Assembly: GCA_020002185.1 (NCBI GenBank) | Contig: CM034537.1 | Location: 66,888,807 to 66,952,806 of the forward strand | Direction: 5' to 3' | Length of the DNA stretch: 64,000 nt | Origin: Paraescarpia echinospica | Lineage: Eukaryota; Annelida; Polychaeta; Sabellida; Siboglinidae | Shown: in pieces, positions 28,108-40,483 of the stretch | How the letters are laid out: every line of letters begins with the position of its first letter | Numbering within the stretch: the stretch's first letter is position 1 | Translations under genes and position numbers: made by a program | The notes under the pieces: model-generated | What the model saw: only the letters and a program-made list of their open reading frames with translations | Database searches by the model: none | Told to the model about the DNA's origin: nothing

Positions 28108-28615
28108 AATGTTATCGAAACTGATCGTCAACCGAACAATGTCTTCATTCTATAATATATGTTATGAACACCATTCACCACGTATCTAGTTCATTGGACA
28201 CCCAACATGCCGTTTAAAAATGTATTCACCTACAGGTATGTCATTTAACAGGACAGAGGAGGGTAACCCCCGGTTACTATCTTCAGGCTTGTCCAATTGG
28301 TCATTGTTTAATGTCTATTGGCATGGGAATGTAACGGCTGAATGCATCCCTGAGCTATTACTGGATAATCACGCATTCTCGTCTCCGTTGTAAACCGATA
28401 GTCGTTATTTAGATGTACCATTAATCATACATGTTTTAATTTTTTAGGTTTAATTTACAAAAAAATTGTTTTGCAGAAAAGACCATCTACCCGAAAGGAC
28501 TAAACTGATTTTATCAGATGTCTAGGTTTATGGTTCACATTGGCCACCTATACTCCGTTGCCAGTGCATTAGGGTCTTCGTTCATGTTCCAAATCCTTAA
28601 CAGAGGACACTTGAA
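27868..28615 (-). repeat. Dispersed repeat family member (copy 2 at about 32291-33038)
   Basis: Inverted relative to 3226-3725 and interrupted by GTAT and TA microsatellites at about 27960-28110. Same family as the repeat in the SUMF2 intron. Confidence 0.7.
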
Positions 28616-29106
28616 CTCAGTATGCCCATTGTCCTAAAATACATACATATAAACATAATAGGGACTACTACGTAATACGTTGACCTAATATCAATTACTG
28701 CGTCGTGGCCTTTACGTGGTAGCGCAACAACTGATAACTCAATAGGCGACTAATTTAGGTGACATAAATGTGCTCGAAGGTAACCAATATTTTACACATT
28801 CCTTGCACTGATTGACATGTACAATGGCGATCTGGATTAATGATTTGGTATTGAGCTGAATTCTCAAAGATGTCAACAAATGAGTAATGCGTTGGCATAA
28901 GCATGGACCTCTTCCTGTATAGTTGACACTTGATATGCATTTCCTAGCGTCGAAATAGCACATCATATTATACATGTAATGTTGATGATCAGCAATGCAG
29001 TATAGTGAGCGTTCTTTTTCAAAATAGAAACCCATCAAGAATACGCTTTGCACGTCCATGATACAGTAACGCCTCAATCTCCTTCTCTCCAAATAAAATT
29101 GCTATT

Positions 29107-30272
29107 TAACAAGATTTAACAAGATTGCCACCCAGAGAATTAACTCTAGGTGGCAGGTGGACAAGGAAGCCCTTTGGCTTATCGAGAGTCCGACCCTTTT
29201 ATCTATGTGTATCCCGCCCGTCTGAGGTATGTGTCGATTTTATTTTTAAACATATTCACGCTACTAGCACCCACACAATCAGCAGATGATCTGTTCCATT
29301 CATTTACAGTCCTTTGTGAAAATGAAAACTTTCTTATATCTAATCTACTCTGCTCCTTTGCTAATGTAACATGTACTCTAGTCCTTCTATCTTTCTTAAC
29401 TAAAAAAAATATTTCTATCAATATTTTCATAACCATTCAATATTTTAAACACTTCTATCTGATCTCCTCTCAATCTCCTGGTCTCTAGTGTTGTTAAACC
29501 GCATTTTTTAGGCGTATTTCGTAACTAAGATCCCTCAGTTTTGGTATCATTTTAGTTGCTCTCCTCTGCACTCTTTCTAGCATATCTATGTCCTTCCTGC
29601 GATATGGCCTCCACGCTTGAATACAATATTCTACATGAGGCCTAACTATTGTTTTGTACAGCGGTATTATTAGCTCTTTTTCCTTATACATTATGTTTCG
29701 CCTAATTAATCCAAGGATTTGATTTCCCTTTGAAGCTGCAATTCCGCATTGCTCTGAAACCTTCATATCAGCACTAATGGTTAACCCTAAGTCATTTTCT
29801 TTTACAGTAGTACTTAGTACAGTACCCCCATTGTATATTCTACCTCTTGGTTCCCATGTCCTGTGTGGAGGCAATTACATTTCCCAAAATTGAACAGCAT
29901 TTGCCACTTTACAGATCATTTGATCAACCTGTCAAGATCATCTTCTAAATGCTGTCTATCTCCATCAATTTTAATCCTTCTAAACACTTTTGTATCATCC
30001 GCAAATTTCAACACCTTGCTTGTTATTTCATCATCCAAATCGTTGATATATATTAAGAATAATATAGGTCCTAATACTGATCCCTGTGGTACCCCACTCA
30101 ATACCGATTTCCAGTTTGAAGCCTCCCCATCAACTACTACACATTGTCTTCTGTCAATCAGCCATTGTTCTATCCAGTATATTATACCATTTCCTATGCC
30201 ATGGGCCTTTAGTTTCAGCAGTAATATTTGATGTGGTACTTTGTCGAAAGCTTTTTGAAAATCTAAGTAGAT
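29107..30272 (-). mobile_element. 5'-truncated CR1 LINE (in duplication copy 1)
   Basis: Reverse-strand motifs SGVPQGSVLGPILFLIYIN, LKFADDTKVFRRI and MLERVQRRATKMIPKLRDLS, then the family 3' hairpin and the TTAAATCTTG tail. It starts at the same coding region as the 5' truncation near KAFQK and belongs to the same family as the CR1 at 21-26.6 kb. Confidence 0.9.
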
Positions 30273-30892
30273 CTAAAATCTATTTGATGCACGTCCCAAA
30301 AGAAATCAAAGAACCCAGTTCCATCGTATCCCCACATTGGCAAGTCCGCCGACCGCATTCAGTTTGATGGAATTACACCATTACTTCCCTTTTAGCCGAA
30401 AACACAGTAAGCTTTATCGTGACACGTCACTGCCCTGTGACCGTCACTTGAATAAATCTGCATATTTTTACACATAATGTCTGATCTAAGCAGAAATTTC
30501 CCAGACGTGAGTCACGAAATATGCGAGACACGATACGTCGCACACGTCTGCTAGCGTAACTGGTCTACTTGGCAGACAGCCAAATCCGTCTACGGCGGGG
30601 GTTCACACCCAGTATATAAAGTTATCCAATGTTGCCTCTCGCGTACCAGTCACACGTTACATGTATATTTAATTATCGGTGTGCTGATGTATGTATGTAT
30701 GTATGTATGTATGTATGTATGTATGTATGTATGTATTTTGTGTATATATATAACTATACACACACGCGCACGCACGAAAACGCATACGCATACTCATGCA
30801 CAAACATATATAATAATATTATATTTCATAGGCATGCACGCGCACATATGTCTGTGTGTGTGTGTGCGTGCGTGTGTGCGTGTGTGCGTGTG

Positions 30893-30948
<56 letters not shown>

Positions 30949-30984
30949 TGTCCGTGTGCGTGTGCGTGTGCGTGTGTGCAGTAT

Positions 30985-31253
30985 CCAGTCCTCAGGACTG
31001 CTCAAAGCGCTTTACACTTTACTCCCTGGCAGATGTGTTCAATCTCGACATCTCGCAACGCTGCAATTAATGCGCGAACGCTATATGTACCCAAATATCT
31101 ACCACTGTCTATTGCCAGGTACTCATTCATATAGCTGAGTGAACTGAAACAACGTAGAGTTAACGAACTTGCCCAAGGTTCGACACCGCAGCACAGGATT
31201 CGAACCCGAGTTCTCTTGGTCGAGTGTCCGAAGCTCTAGCCACTGCACCATTG

Positions 31254-31255
<2 letters not shown>
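30985..31255 (-). mobile_element. tRNA-derived SINE (copy 1)
   Basis: The reverse complement starts GGTGCAGTGGCTAGAGCTTC (A-box region), with B-box GGGTTCGAATCC, then a tail containing GTAAAGTGTAAAGCGCTTTG. It is flanked by an AT tract and GTGC repeats. Confidence 0.75.
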
Positions 31256-31304
<49 letters not shown>

Positions 31305-32383
31305 CTTTATAAAATAAGGCTTGGTTCGTGGCATTGGCATCCTCGCGCGCCAGGGGACGGTGCAGATCGCCTACTTTTAATCTACCCTAGATTACTCCTT
31401 CTAGCTAACTTTTAACAAAAAATATGCTTACTATATATCTATAATTACGTTATGTATGCTATACACTCAATAATATCACTTATCTTGATCAAATATCCTT
31501 ATATTTTCGCAAGTTTGCTACATCAAATTCAAACCAATTCACCACCGGAAGTTCCCCTGAGAATTCCTGGCTCCACTTTCGAATCACAATCTTGGAATCT
31601 GACGTCGCCTAATTCGAAACCATTTACAGACGAAATTGTGAATACAAATGGATTACAAGACTTAAAACCACGCAGTCAGGGTGACTGAATGTTAGAGAGG
31701 ACTCTTTTGACATTATACCTTTTGTGATTCGCTTCTCCCGCCAGGGACAGACAATTGCTAAACTGGCTAAAGCCACCTATAAACTGCTTCAAACCGCGTA
31801 TCTAGAAATATACACGCCGAGATTTATAACAGCATTCTCAGAGAACAAGAATCTGAAAGATATACTGGTGGCCAGCAAATTATAATGAACAATGGACTTC
31901 TACAGAACAATGACCCTAGCGTTTAGGACACTGCGAGACGTCGTAGTATTAGTGCAATTGTGTAGTTGTTAGGGGGATTAGGCTGCATGTGGAGTTGTCG
32001 GGTTGCTGGATCGTACGGCTTCACATGTTTCAATCTCCTGTACAACTATGTTAGGATAGATATATTTCATGCACAATGTAATAGCTTATTTTGTTTTTAC
32101 AGGTTTACCGTCCGAAATCATTACTGAATACCCATGTATTAATTATTAATAACAAGGACACGTGTTTGTGGAGGTGTGAGGTGGTCAGCAGTAGCGGCTC
32201 TGTGGACGGCACCACAACTTCGCAATCCCGTGTTTACTTTAATTTCAGTGCATACCTTCGTACGGCATACCGTATGGTGTTTTTTTTAATACAACATAGT
32301 TCCCTATGATTCAGATGAACACCTTCGTGTCACAAATACTTTTTCTATCTTGTAGCGAACCCTCTGTCATTGTATATGTATGC

Positions 32384-32416
<33 letters not shown>

Positions 32417-32497
32417 TGTATATATATATATACATATATATATATACATATATATATATACATATATATATATATGTATATGTGTGTGTGTGTGTGC

Positions 32498-32530
<33 letters not shown>

Positions 32531-33529
32531 AATGTTATCGAAACTGATCGTCAACCGAACAATGTCTTCATTCTATAATATATGTTATGAACACCATTCA
32601 CCACGTATCTAGTTCATTGGACACCCAACATGCCGTTTAAAAATGTATTCACCTACAGGTATGTCATTTAACAGGACAGAGGAGGGTAACCCCCGGTTAC
32701 TATCTTCAGGCTTGTCCAATTGGTCATTGTTTAATGTCTATTGGCATGGGAATGTAACGGCTGAATGCATCCCTGAGCTATTACTGGATAATCACGCATT
32801 CTCGTCTCCGTTGTAAACCGATAGTCGTTATTTAGATGTACCATTAATCATACATGTTTTAATTTTTTAGGTTTAATTTACAAAAAAATTGTTTTGCAGA
32901 AAAGACCATCTACCCGAAAGGACTAAACTGATTTTATCAGATGTCTAGGTTTATGGTTCACATTGGCCACCTATACTCCGTTGCCAGTGCATTAGGGTCT
33001 TCGTTCATGTTCCAAATCCTTAACAGAGGACACTTGAACTCAGTATGCCCATTGTCCTAAAATACATACATACAAACATAATAGGGACTACTACGTAATA
33101 CGTTGACCTAAGATCAATTACTGCGTCGTGGCCTTTACGTGGTAGCGCAACAACTGATAACTCAATAGGCGACTAATTTAGGTGACATAAATGTGCTCGA
33201 AGGTAACCAATATTTTACACATTCCTTGCACTGATTGACATGTACAATGGCGATCTGGATTAATGATTTGGTATTGAGCTGAATTCTCAAAGATGTCAAC
33301 AAATGAGTAATGCGTTGGCATAAGCATGGACCTCTTCCTGTATAGTTGACACTTGATATGCATTTCCTAGCGTCGAAATAGCACATCATATTATACATGT
33401 AATGTTGATGATCAGCAATGCAGTATAGTGAGCGTTCTTTTTCAAAATAGAAACCCATCAAGAATACGCTTTGCACGTCCATGATACAGTAACGCCTCAA
33501 TCTCCTTCTCTCCAAATAAAATTGCTATT

Positions 33530-34688
33530 TAACAAGATTTAACAAGATTGCCACCCAGAGAATTAACTCTAGGTGGCAGGTGGACAAGGAAGCCCTTTGG
33601 CTTATCGAGAGTCCGACCCTTTTATCTATGTGTATCCCGCCCGTCTGAGGTATGTGTCGATTTTATTTTTAAACATATTCACGCTACTAGCACCCACACA
33701 ATCAGCAGATGATCTGTTCCATTCATTTACAGTCCTTTGTGAAAATGAAAACTTTCTTATATCTAATCTACTCTGCTCCTTTGCTAATGTAACATGTACT
33801 CTAATCTTTCTTAACTAAAAAAAAATATTTCTATCAATATTTTCATAACCATTCAATATTTTAAACACTTCTATCTGATCTCCTCTCAATCTCCTGGTCT
33901 CTAGTGTTGTTAAACCGCATTTTTTAGGCGTATTTCGTAACTAAGATCCCTCAGTTTTGGTATCATTTTAGTTGCTCTCCTCTGCACTCTTTCTAGCATA
34001 TCTATGTCCTTCCTGCGATATGGCCTCCACGCTTGAATACAATATTCTACATGAGGCCTAACTATTGTTTTGTACAGCGGTATTATTAGCTCTTTTTCCT
34101 TATACATTATGTTTCGCCTAATTAATCCAAGAATTTGATTTCCCTTTGAAGCTGCAATTCCGCATTGCTCTGAAACCTTCATATCAGCACTAATGGTTAA
34201 CCCTAAGTCATTTTCTTTTACAGTAGTACTTAGTACAGTACCCCCATTGTATATTCTACCTCTTGGTTCCCATGTCCTGTGTGGAGGCAATTACATTTCC
34301 CAAAATTGAACAGCATTTGCCACTTTACAGATCATTTGATCAACCTGTCAAGATCATCTTCTAAATGCTGTCTATCTCCATCAATTTTAATCCTTCTAAA
34401 CACTTTTGTATCATCCGCAAATTTCAACACCTTGCTTGTTATTTCATCATCCAAATCGTTGATATATATTAAGAATAATATAGGTCCTAATACTGATCCC
34501 TGTGGTACCCCACTCAATACCGATTTCCAGTTTGAAGCCTCCCCATCAACTACTACACATTGTCTTCTGTCAATCAGCCATTGTTCTATCCAGTATATTA
34601 TACCATTTCCTATGCCATGGGCCTTTAGTTTCAGCAGTAATATTTGATGTGGTACTTTGTCGAAAGCTTTTTGAAAATCTAAGTAGAT
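33530..34688 (-). mobile_element. 5'-truncated CR1 LINE (in duplication copy 2)
   Basis: The paralogue of the fragment at 29107-30272 produced by the tandem duplication; same 5' truncation point and 3' tail. Confidence 0.9.
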
Positions 34689-35296
34689 CTAAAATCTATT
34701 TGATGCACGTCCCAAAAGAAATCAAAGAACCCAGTTCCATCGTATCCCCACATTGGCAAGTCCGCCGACCGCATTCAGTTTGATGGAATTACACCATTAC
34801 TTCCCTTTTAGCCGAAAACACAGTAAGCTTTATCGTGACACGTCACTGCCCTGTGACCGTCACTTGAATAAATCTGCATATTTTTACACATAATGTCTGA
34901 TCTAAGCAGAAATTTCCCAGACGTGAGTCACGAAATATGCGAGACACGATACGTCGCACACGTCTGCTAGCGTAACTGGTCTACTTGGCAGACAGCCAAA
35001 TCCGTCTACGGCGGGGGTTCACACCCAGTATATAAAGTTATCCAATGTTGCCTCTCGCGTACCAGTCACACGTTACATGTATATTTAATTATCGGTGTGC
35101 TGATGTATGTATGTATGTATGTATGTATGTATGTATGTATTTTGTGTATATATATAACTATACACACACGCGCACGCACGAAAACGCATACGCATACTCA
35201 TGCACAAACATATATAATAATATTATATTTCATAGGCATGCACGCGCACATATGTCTGTGTGTGTGTGTGCGTGCGTGTGTGCGTGTGTGCGTGTG

Positions 35297-35356
<60 letters not shown>

Positions 35357-35389
35357 TGTCCGTGTGCGTGTGCGTGTGTGCAGTATCCA

Positions 35390-35655
35390 GTCCTCAGGAC
35401 TGCTCAAAGCGCTTTACACTTTACTCCCTGGCAGATGTGTTCAATCTCGACATCTCGCAACGCTGCAATTAATGCGCGAACGCTATATGTACCCAAATAT
35501 CTACCACTGTCTATTGCCAGGTACTCATTCATATAGCTGAGTGAACCGAAACAACGTAGAGTTAACGAACTTGCCCAAGGTTCGACACCGCAGCACAGGA
35601 TTCGAACCCGGGTTCTCTTGGTCGAGTGTCCGAAGCTCTAGCCACTGCACCATTG

Positions 35656-35657
<2 letters not shown>
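35390..35657 (-). mobile_element. tRNA-derived SINE (copy 2)
   Basis: Duplicate of the SINE at 30985-31255, with one difference near the B-box (CCGGGTTCTC against CCGAGTTCTC on the forward strand). Confidence 0.75.
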
Positions 35658-35698
<41 letters not shown>

Positions 35699-35761
35699 CT
35701 TTATAAAATAAGGCTTGGTTCGTGGCATTGGCATCCTCGCGCGCCAGGGGACGGTGCAGAT

Positions 35762-35827
35762 TACATACGAACACGCGGCTAATGTCATGAATCATACCAT
35801 AATATATGAAATATATTATATTATATA

Positions 35828-35859
<32 letters not shown>

Positions 35860-37380
35860 ATACAAAGGCATATATACGCGCCTATATCCACACACAAACG
35901 CACGCTAACACACACAGGCAAATACACAAGCATCTGCACATATACGTATATAATATGTAGACACACGCACGAACAAGCATACAATCACACAGACACTCTT
36001 ATTCATACAGTGATCCCCCTACGTTCATCGAGCGTGTGCGTTCCGTGTCATTACGTCGATAAACTCGCGAATAGAAGGCAAAACGTGCGCATGTGTAATG
36101 AGCGGCGCGCGCCTGGAATTGAGGCTCGAAAGGTCTACTCCCATTAATATACACATTCGTCATGGGTTATTGCAGCTAAATATATTGTTATTTAGGTATT
36201 CTTAGAGGTACACATTACTCGACTAGTGGTCAACAATTAGTCTATCTTTACAAAAACGTCACGCTGCTCCAAAATAATCGTACCAAATTCTGTGGCGCCA
36301 AAATTCGATTTCCAATTTCCTTACGGCTGTCGCCCCGTATACGCCGTAATACGCGTGCGCTGATTTCATTCACTCATTTGGAATATTCCATTGAGGGGAG
36401 CGGCGCGTCGGGGAAATACATAACTCACGGTGTTATCTCGTTACTCTATAGGCGAGACGTAAGGACCACGTTCAATCCTATTACAGGTAAGCACACAATA
36501 TATGTAATATGATTATAGTATATCATTCTATTAAAGAAGCAAAACCATGATCCCCAGACCCAGCATTTGAGAGCATGGTGTTCCGCATAGCTATCTAATC
36601 GCAGACGTACCACTAGTCTAGACTCTAGACTGCCGAAGGCTGTACCGATACGTGATCATGTTTTACACTATATAGGGCCTACGCGTACCAAAAACTCATC
36701 CATTCTTGGGCTGACACTATATATTAAGACATTTAAGCTAATTGTGTATTCCATATGCTTGTGTAACGCGGCGTTAAAGCCTTATAAGCGCTTCGTAGTA
36801 CGCGTGTACGTGGCATGTTTATTATGATTACGCCCGTCTACGACTACGTCTACGGCGCAGACATCGATTGACCCACACACTGCATGTTGTGATGTCTGCT
36901 GATTGTGACCGCGTCTCCAGACACTTTCGTTAAATCACTAGTAGGCCTACTTTCTATCTATATCAGCAGCCTACATAAGCATTATTACAGCACTGCATGA
37001 GCAGCAATATTCTGCGGCAACTAAAATCTACAGTATTGAAAATACCCATCACGATTCTATAATTATTATAAAAGTGTTGACAAAAAAATAGAATATTCAA
37101 AACCATAAGTATGTCTCTGACAGTTGCTGACGGCTACAATTCAGGTTTTGCTTTGCAGTTGGCGCTGAGTTTGACTGTAATATACGTCGTTCACTACGAT
37201 TAAGCGTAAATTGTGCGTGGGCGCATGTATGAATGCATGCTGTTAAGCATACATTGGCCCTACAAAACAACTCAAAAAGGCTACATGTACAGTATTGTGT
37301 GAATATGACAACAGGACCAGTAGTCGATGTGTCCCCTCGATCGCCATTGATGCGTATTGTCAAATTCTGAATCATTCACC
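35762..37380. other. Intergenic, no gene seen
   Basis: AT microsatellite at 35815-35860, and the second copy of the 12.96-kb dispersed repeat at 36614-36827. The rest has no supported coding sequence. Confidence 0.5.
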
Positions 37381-37382
37381 TG

Positions 37383-37675
37383 AGGAAGCGCGGCTAGTGT
37401 AGTGGTTAACACATCCGCCTGGCATGCCAGCGCTCTGAGTTCGAAACCCGGACCGGGCAGGCATGATATTTGGTTTAAAAACCTGTCTCTCAACATTGTG
37501 GACTGTGTATCCCTCGTGACTCGGAGATCACGTTAATGTCGGTCCCATCTTAATTTGGGACGTAAAAGAACCACAAGCACCCGGCAGTGATCACCCTCAG
37601 TACCACCATATAAATGTCGGTTCGGTGACAGTGATCACCCTCAGTACCACCATATAAATGTCGGTTCGGTGACAT
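37383..37675 (+). mobile_element. tRNA-derived SINE (second family)
   Basis: A-box region GTAGTGGTTAACACATCCG and B-box GAGTTCGAAACCC (37437-37449). The 3' part ends with a ~45-base direct repeat (CAGTGATCACCCTCAGTACC, twice, 37587-37675). It is immediately followed by a LINE fragment. Confidence 0.7.
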
Positions 37676-38385
37676 TGTTCTACTGGCTCCATCGGCTAGA
37701 TGTATCATACAATTATGGATGTGACAACTACATATTATTTAACAGAGTAAAGTCGCAGATAATGTTTTTTGATACACGAAAAACCGGTTTTGAAGTAGCC
37801 CTTAAGCTTGGTGGTGCAGTTCTGAATACAACGAAGGCATATAAATATATTGGCCATATAATCTGTGATGATCTGTCGGATGAAATGGATATGAAATCCA
37901 AAGAAAGGAGTCTGTACGGCAGAAGGAATATTCTACTCAGAAAATTTAACTTTTGTTCAGCGAAGGTGAAGAACAAACTGTTCACATCCTATTGTAGTAA
38001 TGTGTTTTATGTTCGTTATGGGCTAATTATAGAAAAGCCGCTATACAGCACTTTATTGTTTCCTATAATAATGCATTTAGAATTATGCACAGCCTATCTA
38101 TGAGGTGTAGTACTATCCTAATGTTTGTTAGTTCTGACACGGCCTGTTGCAATACTAGATTTAGAAAATGCATGTACAGTCTTATGACCAGAATATCTGC
38201 ATCGACGAACAACATTGTTGAGAGTATTATACACAGCGATGTTTATAACACCTCTGTATTACGCAGGAAGTGGATTAGTGCAATATATACACTATAATAT
38301 ACTTTTTATTTTTACTTTTTTATTATGGACATAATGCATATCACATGTACGCTTTTTTATCTGAAATAAAATTTATTGATTGACT
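37669..38385 (+). mobile_element. LINE ORF2 3' end, frameshifted
   Basis: Frames read FNRVKSQIMFFDTRKTGF, AYKYIGHIICDDLSDEMDMK, RKFNFCSAKVKNKLFTSYCS, and after a frameshift MHSLSMRCSTILMF and SDVYNTSVLRRKW. This is the C-terminal part of a CR1/L2-group reverse transcriptase. The 3' end has AAATAAAATTTATTGATTGA at about 38360-38385. Confidence 0.8.
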
Positions 38386-38516
38386 AGAACGTTGCCGAGC
38401 GCTAGAAACAACTAGGAAGCTAAATACGTCAATGTAAAATAATGATGGAACGTGATTTTACAAGGTCTTGCGTATGGTGTTGATTTCAGAAGTGTTATTG
38501 CGCCCGACCGCGTGCA

Positions 38517-40483
38517 ATGTTGAGTGTATTGATGAACGCGAACATGCCGTGGGTGCCGAGTGCCTGGAAACACTGGGTCGACCACATCATTCGACAGGGA
38601 CATAAGTTTGGGCTGAAACGGGCAACTCTGGTGCACGCGAACGGAACAACAGCGGCAGCAACGTCGGGCTTCATGCTACCATCGCACGAGATCCAGGTAA
38701 CGACGGGCTTTCTATACGGCACTTGGCCACCTCGTCTGGAGGACATTCGACTATGTGATCTGTTTGCGCTCATTTTTGCAGTTTCCACTTTGTTTTTTTA
38801 AACAAATTTGAACAATATGAAGCATTACTGAAATTGAAAACTATAAAGTATATGTACTAAACACTCGTGGTGTGAGCAGTTGATGATGAAATTGATTTAA
38901 ATTTAACTTCAAAAAATACACAATGCAAGACATACGCCACTACTTTTTTCAGTTGGACGCTTCTTGGAACATTGGTCAGTAAATCACTATAAAGTGGCAC
39001 ATTTACGCTTTCAATATTTTGTGAACCCCAATGTCGCACCACCCCTCCATAAAATCAGCAGTCCTATCCGTAAGGGATACATATTTATTGATAAATTATA
39101 TTCGCTCTTCCGCATATTCGACAACCACAACTGCACTAATCAGACCTTGTTTACGTGTGCGAATCTTCACATGGCGTTGCCGTTGATTCGGGCTCGATGC
39201 CAATCGCCTCAGCTCACCGACTTGGCACACTGCCCGTTTTGCATCCACCGCCAAACTGTTGACGGCGTTAGCTAGGCTGTCTGCCGTCTGCTGAACGCGG
39301 CAGCGATACGCGTCTCGCTGGAAATTACCTTGTTGGGAACTTGGAAAATCACTGACCGTATTTGTTAACCTATTTTTTGTTATGCAGTACAAATTGAAAT
39401 CTCACTCGCGTAATGTATTTATTCTCTGTATAGGCCTACGTCAATCGACATTGGTCGACGGAAATTAAATGGTGGCAAGTTAATTAAATGGTTATCAAGA
39501 TAGTCATGTACTATTTATTAATTGCAGCCTCCTCTATGTGTGTGTGGCATAGTTGTCTCCATTTTGTTTAACAATAAGTTTACTCTTCTAGCAATTTTTT
39601 CTTCAAATTTGTCGGTTTTGAGATAAAGAGTGTTTCTGTATAATGTAGTTAATATGGGGTTACTATAGTTTTGACTAACACTATTATTATCTAAATTATT
39701 TACGGTTGGTGAAGACTTGATTATTGGTAACTTCATAGTTACAATGTATCATACTTGTTTGGGCGTCTTTCTGGACAAATATCTCACTGTTCATCTTCGA
39801 ATACGCCGGAATGGACTCATTTCACAGACCCTACAGGATGCAGAACAGTCTCCAAATATGTCTTCTTTTGGGAGATGCAGACGGAAAAGAGGGAGATGAA
39901 ACCGTCGCTTCAAAAAAAGCCTTTATTATCCCACCTAAAACGTGGACTACTTAATCCTGCCACGGATAGACCAAGCTGGCGGGCCAAGCGTCACACCGGC
40001 CGTGACATTGACAAAGAAAACATCTGCGAAAATAAGACAGGGGCGTCTCAAGGACCAGCAGATGGCACCGACTTTCTAGGCTAACGACAGCCGCAGGGGG
40101 ATAGATATAGCCTACAGTGTTACACACGTCACGGGGTTATCTTTGACCTTTCTCTAGTCTTACATAGCAACCGTAGAATGACGCACTGCGTTGTGCGGTA
40201 ATATGAATAACACGTCGCGGTTTCTTTGTTGCAGAAGTTCGCCGCCTATTTCGACGGCGTCAACAAGGGGGACCCGGAACGTATCTCACTGCAGGGCAAG
40301 ACGTACATAATCAAGTCGATCAGTGCTTCGCAAATAATCGCCTTCAACGGTTCGCGGTACTTCGTGATCAGTCGCGCGAAGACCATGTACATCGTCGTCA
40401 TGTGTGACTCACGGACTATGTATGAGGACGGAGCTCGCTGGCTCCAGCGTCTAACAGACAGTCTCGTTGCCAAGGGCTACTGA
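38517..40483 (+). CDS. Profilin-like actin-binding protein, two exons
   Basis: Exon 1 ends at 38696 (GAGATCCAG, then GTAACG) and exon 2 runs 40235-40483 after TTGTTGCAG; phase 0. The N-terminus has the profilin pattern W-x-x-aromatic-V-D (SAWKHWVDHIIRQG), followed by TSGFMLPSHEIQ, and exon 2 continues KFAAYFDG, LQGKTYIIKSISASQ and ends LQRLTDSLVAKGY, matching the family ending (L-A-D-Y-L-x-x-Q-G-Y/F). Three in-frame ATGs (38517, 38532, 38544) are possible starts; the third (MPWVPSAW) gives 133 residues, closest to the usual 125-140. A splice acceptor at about 38489 (TTGATTTCAG) suggests a 5'UTR exon upstream. Profilins bind actin monomers and polyproline. The sequence is divergent, so the paralogue type is not assigned. 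Confidence 0.72.
38697..40234 (+). other. Profilin intron
   Basis: A 1.5-kb intron without recognisable coding sequence or clear transposon. Confidence 0.6.

Larger units (their letters stand above)
26943..31365 (+). repeat. 4.4-kb tandem duplication, copy 1
   Basis: Begins ATCGCCTACTTTTAATC and ends CCAGGGGACGGTGCAG, directly followed by copy 2. Contents in order: a small Penelope-like fragment (27283-27465), a spacer, AT/GTAT microsatellites, the dispersed repeat also seen at 3.2 kb, a truncated CR1 (29107-30272), GTAT and GTGC microsatellites, a reverse-strand SINE, and an AT tract. No host gene. Confidence 0.92.
31366..35759 (+). repeat. 4.4-kb tandem duplication, copy 2
   Basis: Nearly identical to copy 1; the main differences are shorter GTAT, GTGC and AT tracts (length 4394 against 4423), an ~8-base deletion in the CR1 fragment near 33803, and scattered single-base changes. 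After the shared end (GACGGTGCAG) the sequence continues with unrelated DNA (ATTACATACG). Confidence 0.92.

Noticed and set aside
39755..40084. Forward frame of 109 residues inside the profilin intron
   Set aside because: No recognisable domain or splice support; composition like non-coding DNA.
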